Under the pieces are notes generated by a model, which worked only from the letters and a program-made list of their open reading frames with translations, was not told where the DNA came from and ran no database searches. This document shows, piece by piece, positions 40,740-54,700 of a DNA stretch of 64,000 nt. Numbering within the stretch: the stretch's first letter is position 1; every line of letters begins with the position of its first letter. A program made the position numbers and the translations under genes. Where the stretch lies: positions 4,586,623-4,650,622 of the forward strand of contig JAJEKV010000027.1 of assembly GCA_021234155.1 (NCBI GenBank). Reading direction: 5' to 3'. Source of the stretch: Isoetes taiwanensis (Eukaryota > Streptophyta > Lycopodiopsida > Isoetales > Isoetaceae).

Positions 40740-41990
40740 TTGGGTGGGGTTATGTTTCTCAAGCCGCCATTTGAACAATGGGATTAGCAGATCGAGTGGT
40801 TTTGGTGCCCTGTTATATAAAGCCTACTAAACCTGTAGGGTTTAACTTTTCAGAAGGCCAGAGTTACCCTAGGACACACTGTTTGAGGCCACCGTTTGAT
40901 TGCATGGTTGTATTTCGAAGGCCAAAGTTACCTAGGACACATGTTTGAGGACCAAAATATTGATCGACGCCATTGCCGAGTACATGTTGGGTTAAAACTA
41001 GCACTATACAAAGAATGCAAAGAGGCAATTAGTTTCCCTTAGCAACCCGTAGCAAGTGTAGCTTTGATTGGCTAGTCAAGGAAATTGGTCCTTGGGTGAC
41101 TTGGATGCTTTGGAATAATGCATGAAGCCAGATCCATTTTGGAGCTTGCTAGTGTAGCCGCACTGGCCAAATGCATGTTTTTGGATCATGTTCCTACATT
41201 AGAAAGGGGAGAATTTGGGATTAGGTATCCGTGCGATAGATATTTATTTTGTATTTTCAAGATTTCATGGGGCACGAGCTACCATTTGAACCGTGAGATT
41301 AGCAGATGGAGTAGTTTTGGTACCTCAATAAGTAAACCCTACAAAATCTATAGGGTTTAGATTTAGATTAGGTTTAGGCTTTGGTAGCCCTACCATTCTC
41401 TGAAGTGGACGTAAGCTCTTGTGCATAGTTTCCCCAAAGCTCCCACGAGAGACGTCAAGAAAATTCCAAAACCCTCCCAGAGAGCCCGCTGCCTGTTCCA
41501 TAGCACACTAGATAAAAAGTGCATTGAACGAAAGGTCAATTAGTTGGCAATATATCGCGAGTATCTTTGTACGGTTGGTCATGAAAATTGGTCCCTGGGG
41601 TAACTTAGATACCTTGGACTTATGTGAGCGGTCAAAGCCGTGTTTCGAGCTCGCTAGAGTGGCTGAATTGGTCCAACACACCATTGTCCCTCATGTCCCT
41701 ACATTGAAAATTGGGAGTTGGTACATTCATTTTCGCGTTTTCTTTTTGGGGATGCTACGAGCTAGCACCAGATTTGTGTGCCCTTGCACTAGCACGACTT
41801 GCAACTACAAACTGTCCAACACACAATTGACATCAGCATGTTTCATACTCCATATCTTTGTTATGTGTGGAAAAGAAAAATATTTGTCACTTACAAATAT
41901 GTATTTTTATCACGGCTTTTAATTTCTAATCTTGTCATGCATGGCAAAATCTATTCACATTTGTCACCCGTGCAAATATGTGTGCTAATT
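40740..41990 (+). repeat. Degenerate tandem array, period about 510 bp
   Basis: Markers recur in order: CCATTTGAAC..GAGATTAGCAGAT..GTTTTGGT near 40768 and 41280; TATAGGGTTTA-type near 40835 and 41350; GAAATTGGTCC-TTGG near 41079 and 41583; GAGCTTGCTAGTGTAGC near 41141 and 41648; TTCCTACATT near 41189 and 41696. Two to three diverged units are visible. Confidence 0.75.
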
Positions 41991-42044
41991 TAAAAAGTGG
42001 TTTTTTTTTGCGAGTATGTAATGCATTCAACACTTCTTGCCTCC

Positions 42045-42120
42045 TTTTGTCATTTACATCCCTTCAATTTTCCCACTTCTTGCCTCCTTTTGTCAATTAC
42101 ATCCGTTCAATTTTCCCAAG
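42045..42120 (+). repeat. Two-copy 43-bp tandem repeat
   Basis: CTTCTTGCCTCCTTTTGTCA plus TTACATCC-TTCAATTTTCCC occurs twice consecutively. Confidence 0.8.
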
Positions 42121-42796
42121 CGATGCTTCATGTCACACTTTTAATTGTATTATGCTTCATCACTATTGGCTTCACAATGAAATATGTTCAAAGTAACTAT
42201 ATAAATCGAATGGAGTGCCATGAAATGACGAGATGAAAATGAATGTAAGTACTGACAAGAGCGACTTAATGGACCAACACGCTATATAATTGTCATATGT
42301 TACATTCATATTAGCAAACTCACATATAAAAAAGAAAAAATATGACCCCTCCATGCGTTATAACCCATTGAGGCGTTTAAACTCTTTAAAACCAAATGCA
42401 AGATTACCGCACCCCACTTTTGGCTGGGATCCATGTTTTCTTTCTCGCTAAGTGCCATTAATGGATATACATATAGATAAGTGGCTCGTAATAACGTGTA
42501 CAATATGCATGACTACGCATGCACTCATTGAGTCCCACAAAATTTCTGCTTCCGTCCACAAATGACGAGTGTGAAGTCAATCCGATCCTAACATGCATCA
42601 GGTGAAGTCAACATCTTTGATCTTTCTGGTTTATTGTGAAATCTGTCATCTTTGATCTATCTGTGCCCTGAATGCCAGGGAAATGAATTACATCCCAGAA
42701 AAGTAATAATCGTGCTATGAAAAATCTATTCTCGCTGGTGTTTAATCTTTTTTAACTGATTGTATCCCCAGTTAATTGTTGATAATTTGCAATAAT

Positions 42797-45700
42797 TTAG
42801 AAGAGACGAAACCCTGTGGGAAACCGGGCAATGAGATATTTCTTTTCATATTCCACCCAATTTGTCCAATTAAGATCCTCCAGTATCAATCTTCGCAACT
42901 CATACAAGGATTTCGTTTTTGGATCATCCTGAATGAGATCATTTAACACCTGTCCATAACAAATAAGGGTCATGCTTAAAGGATGATGTGCAAAAAATGG
43001 CAAAGAGCCAGAGGGTACCTTCAATGCAGTCCCGTGCCTTCCATGACGCCTTTCCCTTTTCACAGTTAATAAACTATATTTTGATGATGATATGTCCACC
43101 CAATTCCTCAGCTCTGCATAATTCTCGTCAAACTGGTCATTTGATCCATTATGATGATATGTGTTATCCTGTATTCTGCAGGAGACATCCTCTTCCACCG
43201 GCTTTACGGACTCTTCATTGACAAATTCACTTTCAGTTACGGCTTTGGTTTCTGTTCTCTTCTGCATAAGAGATGAGAAAGTTCAATTAGACTGTATAAT
43301 TCAAACGTTATTTCATTGCTAGCATTGGTACTCCTAGTGCATGCTTTAAATTTTGCTATCTTATGATAACAATCTCTTACACGATCTTCTTGCTCGGCTA
43401 ATGCAAGTCCTTTTTGATAAAGAGCATCAGCAAGTGCGTCCCGTTGCATCTCCATATCTTTCCGTATCTGTCGTAAACTAATAATAAGTCTAAAATGTTT
43501 TCCATCAAGAGACAGTCCAATAGAATCTTACTGTAGTATCTGCATCCTCGGGCTCAGACTTCATTGAGAAGAACTTGGCTAGGTTATCTTTGTTGACAAT
43601 GGCAATTGTTGCATTGGCAACCTCAATTACCTGATTGACAACACTTTATTATCACAAATATACCACCATTAGATCCAGCTACTAACCTCATCATACTTTT
43701 CAGGATCCTTTGAAACCTTCTGCATGATGTCTACCAACAGGGGCAAATGTGTGGGGAACTCATCCTGAGAACAAAAAGCAGGTATGACGATGTGAGCTAA
43801 AATATGTAAGATGTCTCGGATTAATTCCCTAATAAACCAGATTTCAGATAGTAAACTGATACAGCATTGAATCAACTTTTACTTCCTCCCAAGCCATACT
43901 GGGCAGAATCAAACCCAGCACACAGTAGAGTAACAATATTAGTTACTTTATTCGTATTTCATAGATATAATTCTTATGTAGAATAATGAAGTGGAAGTCC
44001 ATAATGTCTACATATGATCTTTATAAATTGGTATCACATTCATGCTTCCAGCTCTTTATTGAAAAAAATGGAAGTCTAGTTTTAAAGTGATCTTATAGTT
44101 AAAAACTGAGACATGGCTTACCATTTTGCTCAACTAAAGATTAAATCACAGACATACTACCCAATATTTCTGCATAAACATAAGTCTTACTGAAACATTA
44201 TTCTATGCATGTATCAACTCTTCTGAAAATATAAGTGTAAGAAGAGAGTTTGCTGCAAGGAGTCACACAGCAATAGCATATGAACTGACAACAAATCTTA
44301 AAGCAGAGTGCCTGACCCTCAGTAACTTCGCATGCTTAAACCACTCCTTCCATTCTTCGTTGGAGGATCTCGGTAATATTGACAATATTTTGAGTTTTGC
44401 ATCTCGAACCTGCTTCAGAAAGCTTATCAGTGCCACGTTTCAAACATAAAAGATTCAAACAGAAACTCTGTATGACCTCATCTGCAAGTTTTTCGTGTGG
44501 GCTTCTTCTGTTCTCTGTTGTGTTGTTATCTTTTGGCGCTTCATCATTCTAAAGCAATATCAAAAAGTTTTCTGAGCGCAGTTAGAATCTACACTTCCCT
44601 TTGGGGGGCATTTCAGGGGTAAGTAGTTAGACAACCTTAGGCTGAGGTGGTATAACCAATGAAATGCTTGAATGCAGGGGATATCCCTTTGCATTCTTGT
44701 CCACTGAAACTTTCGCGTATGTTAACCTTCCCAACAACAATGATCCAATAGATGCATCCTGTCAGATAATCATTTCGATGAGCATTTCATTAAGAAAATT
44801 GTTAGCATATTTAAATTGTTAGCATATTTCAGTTGATTCACCTTAGGAAGCTTATCATCAGATGGAGAACAAATATATACAGGTCGGGTTTCTCTGGAAC
44901 ATTGGAAATCAAATATATAAAAAGCAGCAAGTATTTATCATCCAAGTAAAGAAAGACATTACCCAGCAGCAAGAGTAGTTGATTTAAAAACGTTGTTGCC
45001 AGTAACTGAGCCATCAAGTGTGGCATAGCAGCTAAGCTTTATAGTATTCTGTAATCATATTTTTTAAATCATTTAGAGGACATTTTTAACCCAACTTTCA
45101 ATGTCACTAATCTTAGACAGTATGGACTTTCGGAATTTGAAGTGTGAGCCACGTTCTCTTTTTTATTATGCAAAATGGCCTCATTGAATTCTCTTGAGTA
45201 GAAAACCTCCAGACAATATTTTCTACAGTACCCCATAGCATGCCTGTGAAGCCAACTCCTCAAGGACATAATCACCTTTGATGCAGCACTGACCATTACG
45301 CAGTGAGTTCTTCCATAACAGGGGGATACAAAGTCCATCCCCATCTTCACAGGGAAGTAAGGCTTACAATTTGCAGCACATAAACAGGCAATGTCGACTA
45401 AAACTCGTGACTTGCCTATATGCTTGCATCTGGTTTGCTTCCTCCCAGGAGAGCCTGAAATGCTCATGAAGTTGGGTTTGAGGGAACGAATAATGGATGG
45501 CCTATCAACGAATAATGCCAACCATTGTTTCCCTTGCATTATTACATGTCATTGTCTATCTTACACAGCGTACAGCAACTCATATACGCATGCCCCCATC
45601 CAATAACTGGCAAAGCTCGCAAGCATGGTGTACAGGCAAGACCACATTGTTTGAAGATAAATGTGAATGAACCTATCATTATGCTTATTACTTTTTGGAA

Positions 45701-48700
45701 ATCCAAAAGAATAGTCTGGAAAGATAGCTGCACCCCATGCAAGACCAATATTCGTCCAGCACCTTTAGCAACTGTTTGTATTGGACATGTTTAGGCTCAG
45801 CATCACTTGAAATCCATCTCTATGTTATTGTGGTCTTTTATTATTAGAATTCTATGTCTGAAAGGGATTGCTGATTCACTCCAATCCAGCTGGCATTCTG
45901 CTCTCAGCAGCCAAAGTAATTACAGAACACCTGAATTTCTAACAATAATTCCTAAGGACGGGTATCTGATCGCACGGTAACATGTTTGAGGCTACATATG
46001 ATCCTGCTATGGCAATTGAATTTTCTTTTGAATCGACAATGTACCACTAGATGCTTGTAAAAAATGTCCTAGAAATTTGAGAAAATAATGCTATTACCTT
46101 TTCCCCAAGAACTCTGTCAATGAATAAAACTGATTTCTTTAGCTTTTCTAAGTAGCTTATATTCTCATGCCTGCACAAATAAAACAAAATCACTAACCAC
46201 CTCCATAATTTAGATACCATGCACTTTGCAAATGTTTACCTTATAAGCAATCGGACTGTAAAGTCTCCTTTAGGAAGCTTTACTTTCTTCGGGTAAGCAT
46301 CCCCCATTGACAAGACTTGCTGTGGCATTAATTGAAAGACACATTTCGTAAAACAATTCTAAAAACGCTCCATAGGCGGTTTTCCTGGTATTTATTGACA
46401 TTAATATTGCATACCTTATTTGTGTCAATGATCATGTAAAATTGTGATTCAAATTCACTATCGTATATTCTATTGTTGAGGAGAGGAAACCTTGGGGTAA
46501 TATTACTGGCCTCTGATAATGAAAGCTTGTAGCTGCATCAAGCACAAATTATTTGTAAGCTCATAGCGAAGTATTGGGGAAGACTAGTTTAAAATGTATT
46601 GCTTCTGGTTATGACATTTAGAAATAATAGAAGTCAAAATTGGTCTGCTGAACAATCTTATGTTTCTAACTTCCAAGGTAAATTACAGGATTCTTCCTCT
46701 GAGAAGTATAGAGTAATGGTGATCAGGGAATTCACGTTGTGCATGTAAAGGAAAGGTTGGATCATGGTTAGTTGAGAGAATAATGGTATCATACTCAGGA
46801 AGTATAAAATGCAAGAACCAGCCAAAGAATTACATTAGACCATTCCCGTCAGAATTTTTTTACATGTATAATACACAGATAAGGTTCTTACCTTAGGATC
46901 AAACCATAAATCTGTCTCCCATTTGGTAACTTATCCCTTTCAGCAGATAATGGTTCAAGCTTAGATTCAGATGGGCGATAAGGTATCCGTATCTGTGGCA
47001 CGCTTATTATTTCAAATTTGCACAATGACAGACACCGTCTATTGGTGAAAATTTTGTGATATTTACCTTAGTGAACGTTGCTTCTGGACAGAGTGTCTCA
47101 CTTGATAGGGGTGCACTAACATCAATTCGAGTTGCGAAATTACCACCATTAAGGAAAACTTCCTTTTTACCCACAAGTCCATGGAATAAAATCTGGAGCA
47201 TAAAAGAAATTTGAAAACCATTCAACAAGGGTTGGACATGTAAGCAATGGAATTGCCATTATACCTTATTAACCTAGGAGTTTTAGCATACGTGTAATAC
47301 ATTCTGAGTAAGCTGACAGACAACTTATTACCTCTATTCCTGCACTTGCAGATCTTTCACTGCCACTACCACTAGACCAGAATTGTGCAATGGTTATCTC
47401 CATGGTTAAACCAGCTTTAACCCCAAAACTAAAACTTTGCGTTGATGGTGATGTAACCGTCAAAACTTTTCCCCATACATGTGGCCTAGTCATAGGTGAT
47501 AGCTGCAAATTCCATCTAAGTTAGATCCAAAGGTAGATTGCAATATTCATATGAATACTTAAGTACCTGAACAGCATTAATGAAAAACTTGCGAGGTGTG
47601 TCAAATCCCGTAAGTTTAAGCGTCGCTTCTACCCATGTTGCACCATGTGGCACAGCTAAAAATATTCTCTCAATGTGCCCTTTCCAACATGAAAAATAGA
47701 CATGAGAAACGGGGAAAAATTGTTCTTTTGATTATGTGCTAGTTAATCATAAACATCAATCACATATATTACCAGGAACAAACTGTATGTCAGAAAACAA
47801 AGCTAGTGGTGGTCTGTTGATGACTTCAATGGGTTTTGTAACAGTTATGGGTATTCTAAAAAGTGGCCCTCGCCAAGGATGGTTGCAGTCAATGCCAATG
47901 ACCTCTGCAAAATGGAGACCTGGCTTTAGACCTGCGGGGTCCACCACAATGCTGCAAAAAAAATAAGACTGATCATTAGCTGCAAGGATCGTTACACATA
48001 CAAAGAATCAACAACAGAACAAAGACATGAAATGACGGGCAAAGAATACAGTAAAGAACAAGAATAAATGCCAATAAGTGACAAGAACAAGAACAAATGC
48101 CTATAGTTGACACACTACATATTGCTGATGTGTCCATCGATAAAAATGGCAGTTACACATCTTGGAGCCTCTTATGTGAGTAATGTATTTTATCTCAATC
48201 TACCAACTGTTAATTTTGGCATCACAGAGATGGATTTTGCAGATGGGACTTGTGTTCCTGAAACATGCAGCATCAATGGTGGTGATGAACATCAGGTTAT
48301 TACATTGTTCACGATGAAATAATAATTATCGTTTTCATTGATGCCATTGAGCCATTTTGCCATTTCTTGCCTATCCATTTGACTCTTGGGCTGTCCTAGT
48401 GTGTATGCCATGAATTCATGTACACATTGTTGCATGGATCACCAATATTGGAAGTTATACTACCCCTGGGATACCATCATATGATTAACACAATTGTACC
48501 CGGTATTTTGTATCTTTTCCAATGTTAGAGCTACAGAAAACCACATAGTCAGTGAAAATCATTACTTGAAAGTGCGCCCATTTGTTGTGAGGAGAAGATA
48601 TTCTGGACATTTCACCCATGATTTATTTGTAGTCTTTATGCATATACGCTCCTCAAAAGGTATAAGAATGTCCAACTTATTGGTGTCTTCTTGAAATTTT

Positions 48701-51700
48701 GGTTGCACCTTCACATACCACTGCAGCAGGACGAAGAGAAAATACAGTAAAACATAATTTGCCTTGCAACCAGGTCGCTGAAATACATAATGAGCAATTT
48801 CATAATTCTCACTTACTTCACTTGTCTGTTGGCATTCATGTAAATCCCTTAAGTAGACTCCACGAATACTTGGTTCTGTGAAAGCACATTGTGATCTTAT
48901 GAACATTACTGTTTCTCTTGCCTAAGGGAAAAGAGAAGAGGAATCTTAATGACCACTTGATTACAAGGGAGGAGAGGCACAGCGGCAGAAGGGGGCTGGT
49001 AGGGAGGAAGATTACTGCTATTCATTGAACACCATAATTTTGCTCATTCTTTGGCCTTAAACATCAGAAGTGAACAACATCATCCCTCTACAAAGATAGC
49101 AATAGCTGGAAGACTGCTTGGGACGGCAAAAAATGCACTATCATTCTTGATCCTCTGAACCTGTTCTTGGTTCATGTACATAAGTTCTATTTTGACTCCA
49201 ACATAACAGAACACTTTTGCACCATGCTCCATCCTTTCCTTCCAGGCTATACTAAATCATGCTACTTTGTCAGGAAATACACGAATTATTACAAACCTCC
49301 ATTGCCGTTCCTGCTGAGTTGAACTGAATACCAAACTGGTGGCTTGTCTTTAGCCTTCTGAAGGTACTCATAGGCTCTGTCAATACGTGTAGGAAAAAAA
49401 TGTTAAATGCAAAAGAAAATTCTGATCGTCTTTCTTTTCAGGCAATATACTCACTTGTCAACTTGAAGGAGACCACGTCCAGTGGTCAATGCATCCTCAG
49501 GAGATTTATCGATACATAAAGCAGTATTTTCTAATGCTTTACGAACAATATAAGGGTTGACTGATCTTCCTTCTGCCTGCAAGCAGAAAGGTAGGTATCT
49601 CAGAAATTCATATGAGACTCTACCATACACATCCACTCACCTATGGCAATCCTTTCATGGATAAGAAGAAAAAACACTTTATTAATGCAATGATCATCTC
49701 ATGGCAGAGGATGGAAGGTGCGAGTCCGCTTTAGTTGAGGCAAATGCGGTATGCAATGAGATCTCTAAACCAAGTTATTACACACGGAGTGCCATCATCA
49801 CAGCCCATGAGGAAGGAACATGGAATCACAAGCAACCACTTTGACGGCTGCATTTGCAATGTATGGCAGTGTTAAGAGATGTTTTTTCTTCTTCAGATGC
49901 AAGCTGGCAGTTTTCAGACTTATCAATACATAAAGCAGTATTTTCTAATGCTTTGCAAAACCATGTAAGGGTTAACTGATCTTCCTTCTTTCTGCAAGCA
50001 GAAAGGTAGGTATCTCAGAAATTCAGATGAGACTCTACTGTTCACTATGGCAATCCTTTAGAAAAAACACTTTATTAATGCCATGAAAGATGGAAGGTGC
50101 CAGTCCACTTTATATGCCTTTACTAAAATCCAGTCCACTTTCGCATAGTGATAATGGACTTTGGAGCAGTCTCTGACATTTCTACTTTCACTCTATGACT
50201 TTAACAATGAAAGCAAATGGCCTTCAGAAATACGTGTTTGTATGTTTCCTTCAAATATAAAAACCTTCACCTTAAGTGAACTCAACACAAGGGCAATACC
50301 ACCACATGCACAAGGAGATGCCATTGACGTTCCATTCATCAACATTCTCCTCTGCAAGGTCCACTTTGGCACTGGCGCAACAGCTCCACCTGGAGCACTC
50401 AAGCAGACCCCAACATCCCCATCTGCAGCAGGTCCTCGACTAGACCTGTAACATGTCAACGTGCAACTGATTTCTGATGCAAAAGGAGAAGACAAGATTG
50501 TGCATTTAAGAGCATTAAAGATACAAATGTAAAGATTATTTCATAATATCTGAAAGAACCAAAAAGGGGAAAGGAAGGGGAACGGAGATAGAAAGCAAGA
50601 AAGAGTCCAGACCACAAAAGTACATCAATTCTTTATCATGTAAAAGCAATGTCTAGCTTTCAATGTGCGCAAAACTAGCAAGTAAATATAGACAAAAATG
50701 TAATAGAAGAACATGAGGCTTATTTATGCGTCTTCCACTGGGTCTAACAAATGATCTGATACCTTGTTTAAGCCAATGATCCCTGTTCTTCTTTCAAACT
50801 CCCTACAGAACTTAACGTTTTGGTAAAGTCCCTTTGACGAACACTAATTTTCTTTTCCTGTTATTCTGATCTACATTGATGAGGTGCAAAGAAAGAGGTC
50901 AGCAATTTGCTTTCATTCTCCTTTTATAGCTGATAATGACTTTATAGGCATATAAAGCTAGACCTCTCTGGTCACAGCTGCTGCACCATGGTTTAAAGAA
51001 CTGTCGAACCTTTCTCTTCATAATATGCATGCATGGAAAGAAAAATTATTCTTCAGCTTCCCCCATTTCGCATAGCTGGCATAATATTTGCTCCGGCCTT
51101 ATGCATGAACATCTAGATTGGTTGTATAAAGCAACCAACCATAGATAAGTTCAAAATATTTTTCCTTGTTGAACTCATTTAGTGGGTAGCTGCTCCTTGG
51201 CCTTAGGGATGTTCGATTTGTCTGCTACATGCATGTGCTTTAAAACATGTTGAACAAACACATTACCTCATCTCAGCTTAGCTTGGGAGCACGAAGATGG
51301 CATTGGAAGTTCCATCAAGCTGCCCATTCTGTTGAATTGAGATCTGAAAGACCCAGCCATCTTTACCTTTCAGCCAAACTTCAACAGGCTCTAATTGTTT
51401 TAGTTTTCTTTTTCCTCATTGTCTTAATCTCATTGTTTTAGTTTTCTTTTTCCTTTTTTATGCAATATCTCTAGGTGGCTGCAAATGCGCCCCTAGCTGG
51501 ACATGATTGATGTATATTTGGTCTCATAGACCCAAGCGGTCTCTCGTAGACGTTAATATAATCTTTCTTTCTTTCTAAATAGGTCAGGACTTTGAAATCC
51601 CCCATAGGTGAAATGCTAGGCATGTTAGCACCTGTAAGCAGGTTGTTTATTTCCATGTCAAGCAGGACTTTCAAGCTGTCTTAAATCTGCAACCAAGATA

Positions 51701-54700
51701 CTTTTGGATCTGAAAATCTTGGTGGACATGGTGGCATGTTTGTGTTAAAACGCTTTTGTATGCATTGATTCTTTTCTGACCAATTCTTCATTAATGGAAA
51801 ACTCAACTCTTTCATTCGCTGCTCCAGAGAAAGCCCTCCATGGCCTCCTGGAATCTCTTGCAGTGATAACTGTCAATCAAGGCTTTTCAGAAACTTTGAA
51901 GCAGAAACTTCAGCTAGATTTTTTAAAGAGACAAAGCCAGTTACAGCCTTCTTGCACATCACCAAACTAAGTTTACATATTATATCCATAATCCATATAC
52001 AAACTGCTTAAAATGCCACCCCAAGCTGCAACCATTAGGCATCAGATTTTGTTAGCGACATTTGAGGCAAGGATTTTTGCTCCTGATAGATAGAAGAGAT
52101 CTTTAAACAGTTTAAAACATTTCAGGTAAGAGGGTTTGAGAAATGCTAGATGCATGTTTTAGCTTCTGATGTCAAGGAAATTGACAAAATATATGTCAAG
52201 TATGTTACCATGTATATTGCAAACCTTCGGATGGAGGTTCTACCAATGAATGTGCAGCAGTGGCCATCGATGGTGAAACATAAGCTCCGATTCCTAGTAC
52301 ACTAGATGATGTTCCACCTGGGGCCCCAACTGTGCTGAGGGATGGACCCTCATTCCCGGCACTGCTAACAAATATCACGCCATGCTTATTGACTACCTAA
52401 CATGTTCCAATATCAGAATGTCAGCACAATAGTGAGAAACAACTAGAGCTTATATTCTTCTCTCACCTGATCTATCAATTCAACAATTCGGCCATAGTCA
52501 GGTGTCATAGTTGGCTCCCCATAGCTCATGTTGATCATATCACATTTGTTCTGTAACAACACAAAAGAAGTTACAGCCATGCTTTTGACATTTATTTCTA
52601 ATTATATTCTTAAGATGCACCTCAATAACTGCTATGAGTGCACGAATAAGACCAGTGCCTGTCTCCATAGATCCTAAACGTGAATCTCCAATTTTGCAAG
52701 AAATAATTTGTGCTCCAGGAGCAACTCCATTCAGTAGAGGCTCCTACAGAAAAAATTGTCAGAACTCGTGGAAAGTAATCCCCTGAACTCTAAATTTATG
52801 AGGAGTGAAACTAAGGAGTTTATGCACTGTCTGCATAATCCTCTCTTGGTCAATATTCCACCCAAATTGTTTTTGCAAAAAGAAGACAATGCAATGACCA
52901 CTGGGCAGGTTTTGTAGCCAGGTCAGGTTATCTGGATGTACTCAAGCGGAAAGACCTATCCTGTAAAACATGAGATTATCTGGAACAGACGCCGTTAGAG
53001 TTAATGAGTTCCTGTGCCGATGCTATTACCCTAACTTAATATTCACGTTGATTTTTCAAGTAACCTAGGAATTTGTATGATATAATCTGAATTTTGTACA
53101 CAAAAGTGAATGGTACAAATCAGATGTCTGGATCTAAACCTACAACATCAACATTGAACCAGATCCTTTGCATAAGAGTTGACCTCAGGATGGTATGCTG
53201 CAGTTATTCCAGCAACATGTGTTCCATGGGGTGAACAGTCAGTCACAATGCTCAAAACTTCCCCACTGTTATAAACATTGACTGCAAAACTACAGGCATC
53301 CATGTTTGTAAAGACTCCGTACTTATGTTCAGTCCTGAAAGAAGCATATAATTTGTTTATACTATTTAAATGTTACAAATATCAAGATGGTCAAAATTTT
53401 GCATTGTAAAAGCAGACCGCACCTAAAATTTGTCAAAGGTACAAAATCGGCAAGCTTTCCAGCATCATTTCTGTCTTCCATATCTTGAGTATCAAGAGCA
53501 GCACGCCAGACTTCTCCATCATGCCATACCACCGCATCTATCAGTGGACCTTTGTCATCATAGCTCTGGAAAAACACAATGCATGTTTGGCATCCAATGA
53601 GGAGGAAATAAAGTCAATATAAAAATGAATCACTTCATTCAGCTTCTGAAGGATGTTGACACGATTCTGAAGGTCTTCGCGGTGTCTTTTCAAAGAATAC
53701 TCTGTTGGCTTCGGGTTTTCCTGCCAAATGAATCATAATTGTATTTGATGAAAGGTCAAAATGACAGTCTGTAAGAACATTAACACAAAACTCATCTGAG
53801 AATAGGACCTCAACTGCTTACACACCATATCAAATAAATTAAGCTCTCTTAACGCATTGCTTACGAGCTCTCTCTGTTCTTCATCCCATTTTTTCTTCCT
53901 TTCTTTCTGATGACCATAACATTACATCAGAATTGAAGTGTTTATAAGCCTAATGTATTTGAAGATAGTTGAAATACCTTTAGCCGGGATGTAAGGGAAC
54001 CTGGAAAAAGTTCATGAACAAACTTGTATCCAACCCTCCATTCTCCTGTTGGATTTTTCCATTCTTTGTTAACTTGCAAGCAAGTGCCTGAAATTCAAGA
54101 CCCAAATCATGTCAGGCAGCTATTGTCCCGAAGACCACAGATGCTTGTTATGTCGCATCTGACACAGGACCTGATGCTCCAACAATGTTGCCATCTTCAT
54201 CTGCTTTCACCACCTTCGATGTATCAATGTCCCCACTTCCAGTACTGCATGAAAACCAGAAGCAAATGCACTAAAATTTAGAAAATTACAGAGAATTAGT
54301 TTATACTACAGAGGCATCGTTATCCGGTTCAAACGACAGTGGTGTAAATATCATTAACTCACCAGTCTATGATGTCAATTATTTTGGGTTTTCCATCAGT
54401 GGTCACTTGCAAGCCTGCCGCTGCAGGGTCCACGCCTGAATCTGCATTCAAAACGAGCATTATCCATAATCAGCTACAGATATATGGCAGTGCCACAGAT
54501 ACCACATAACATAAAAGCATATTGGCAGGTCCAGTTTCCCACTAATTCCCAATAACAGATTTCTAGCACAATTCTGCGCTGTATTTCTAGCAGATGATCA
54601 ATATACATAGGGAAAATATATGGTCATGAAAAATGGAACAAAACCAAGACATGGAATAAAGCAATCTATATCATATGATATGAAGCACTCTTTGCTACTA

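Noticed and set aside
45069-45748. Minus-strand ORFs of 156 and 68 codons in TPP2 intron 24
   Set aside because: No recognisable domain, Cys/Ser-rich composition and position wholly within an intron; likely chance or unidentified repeat DNA.
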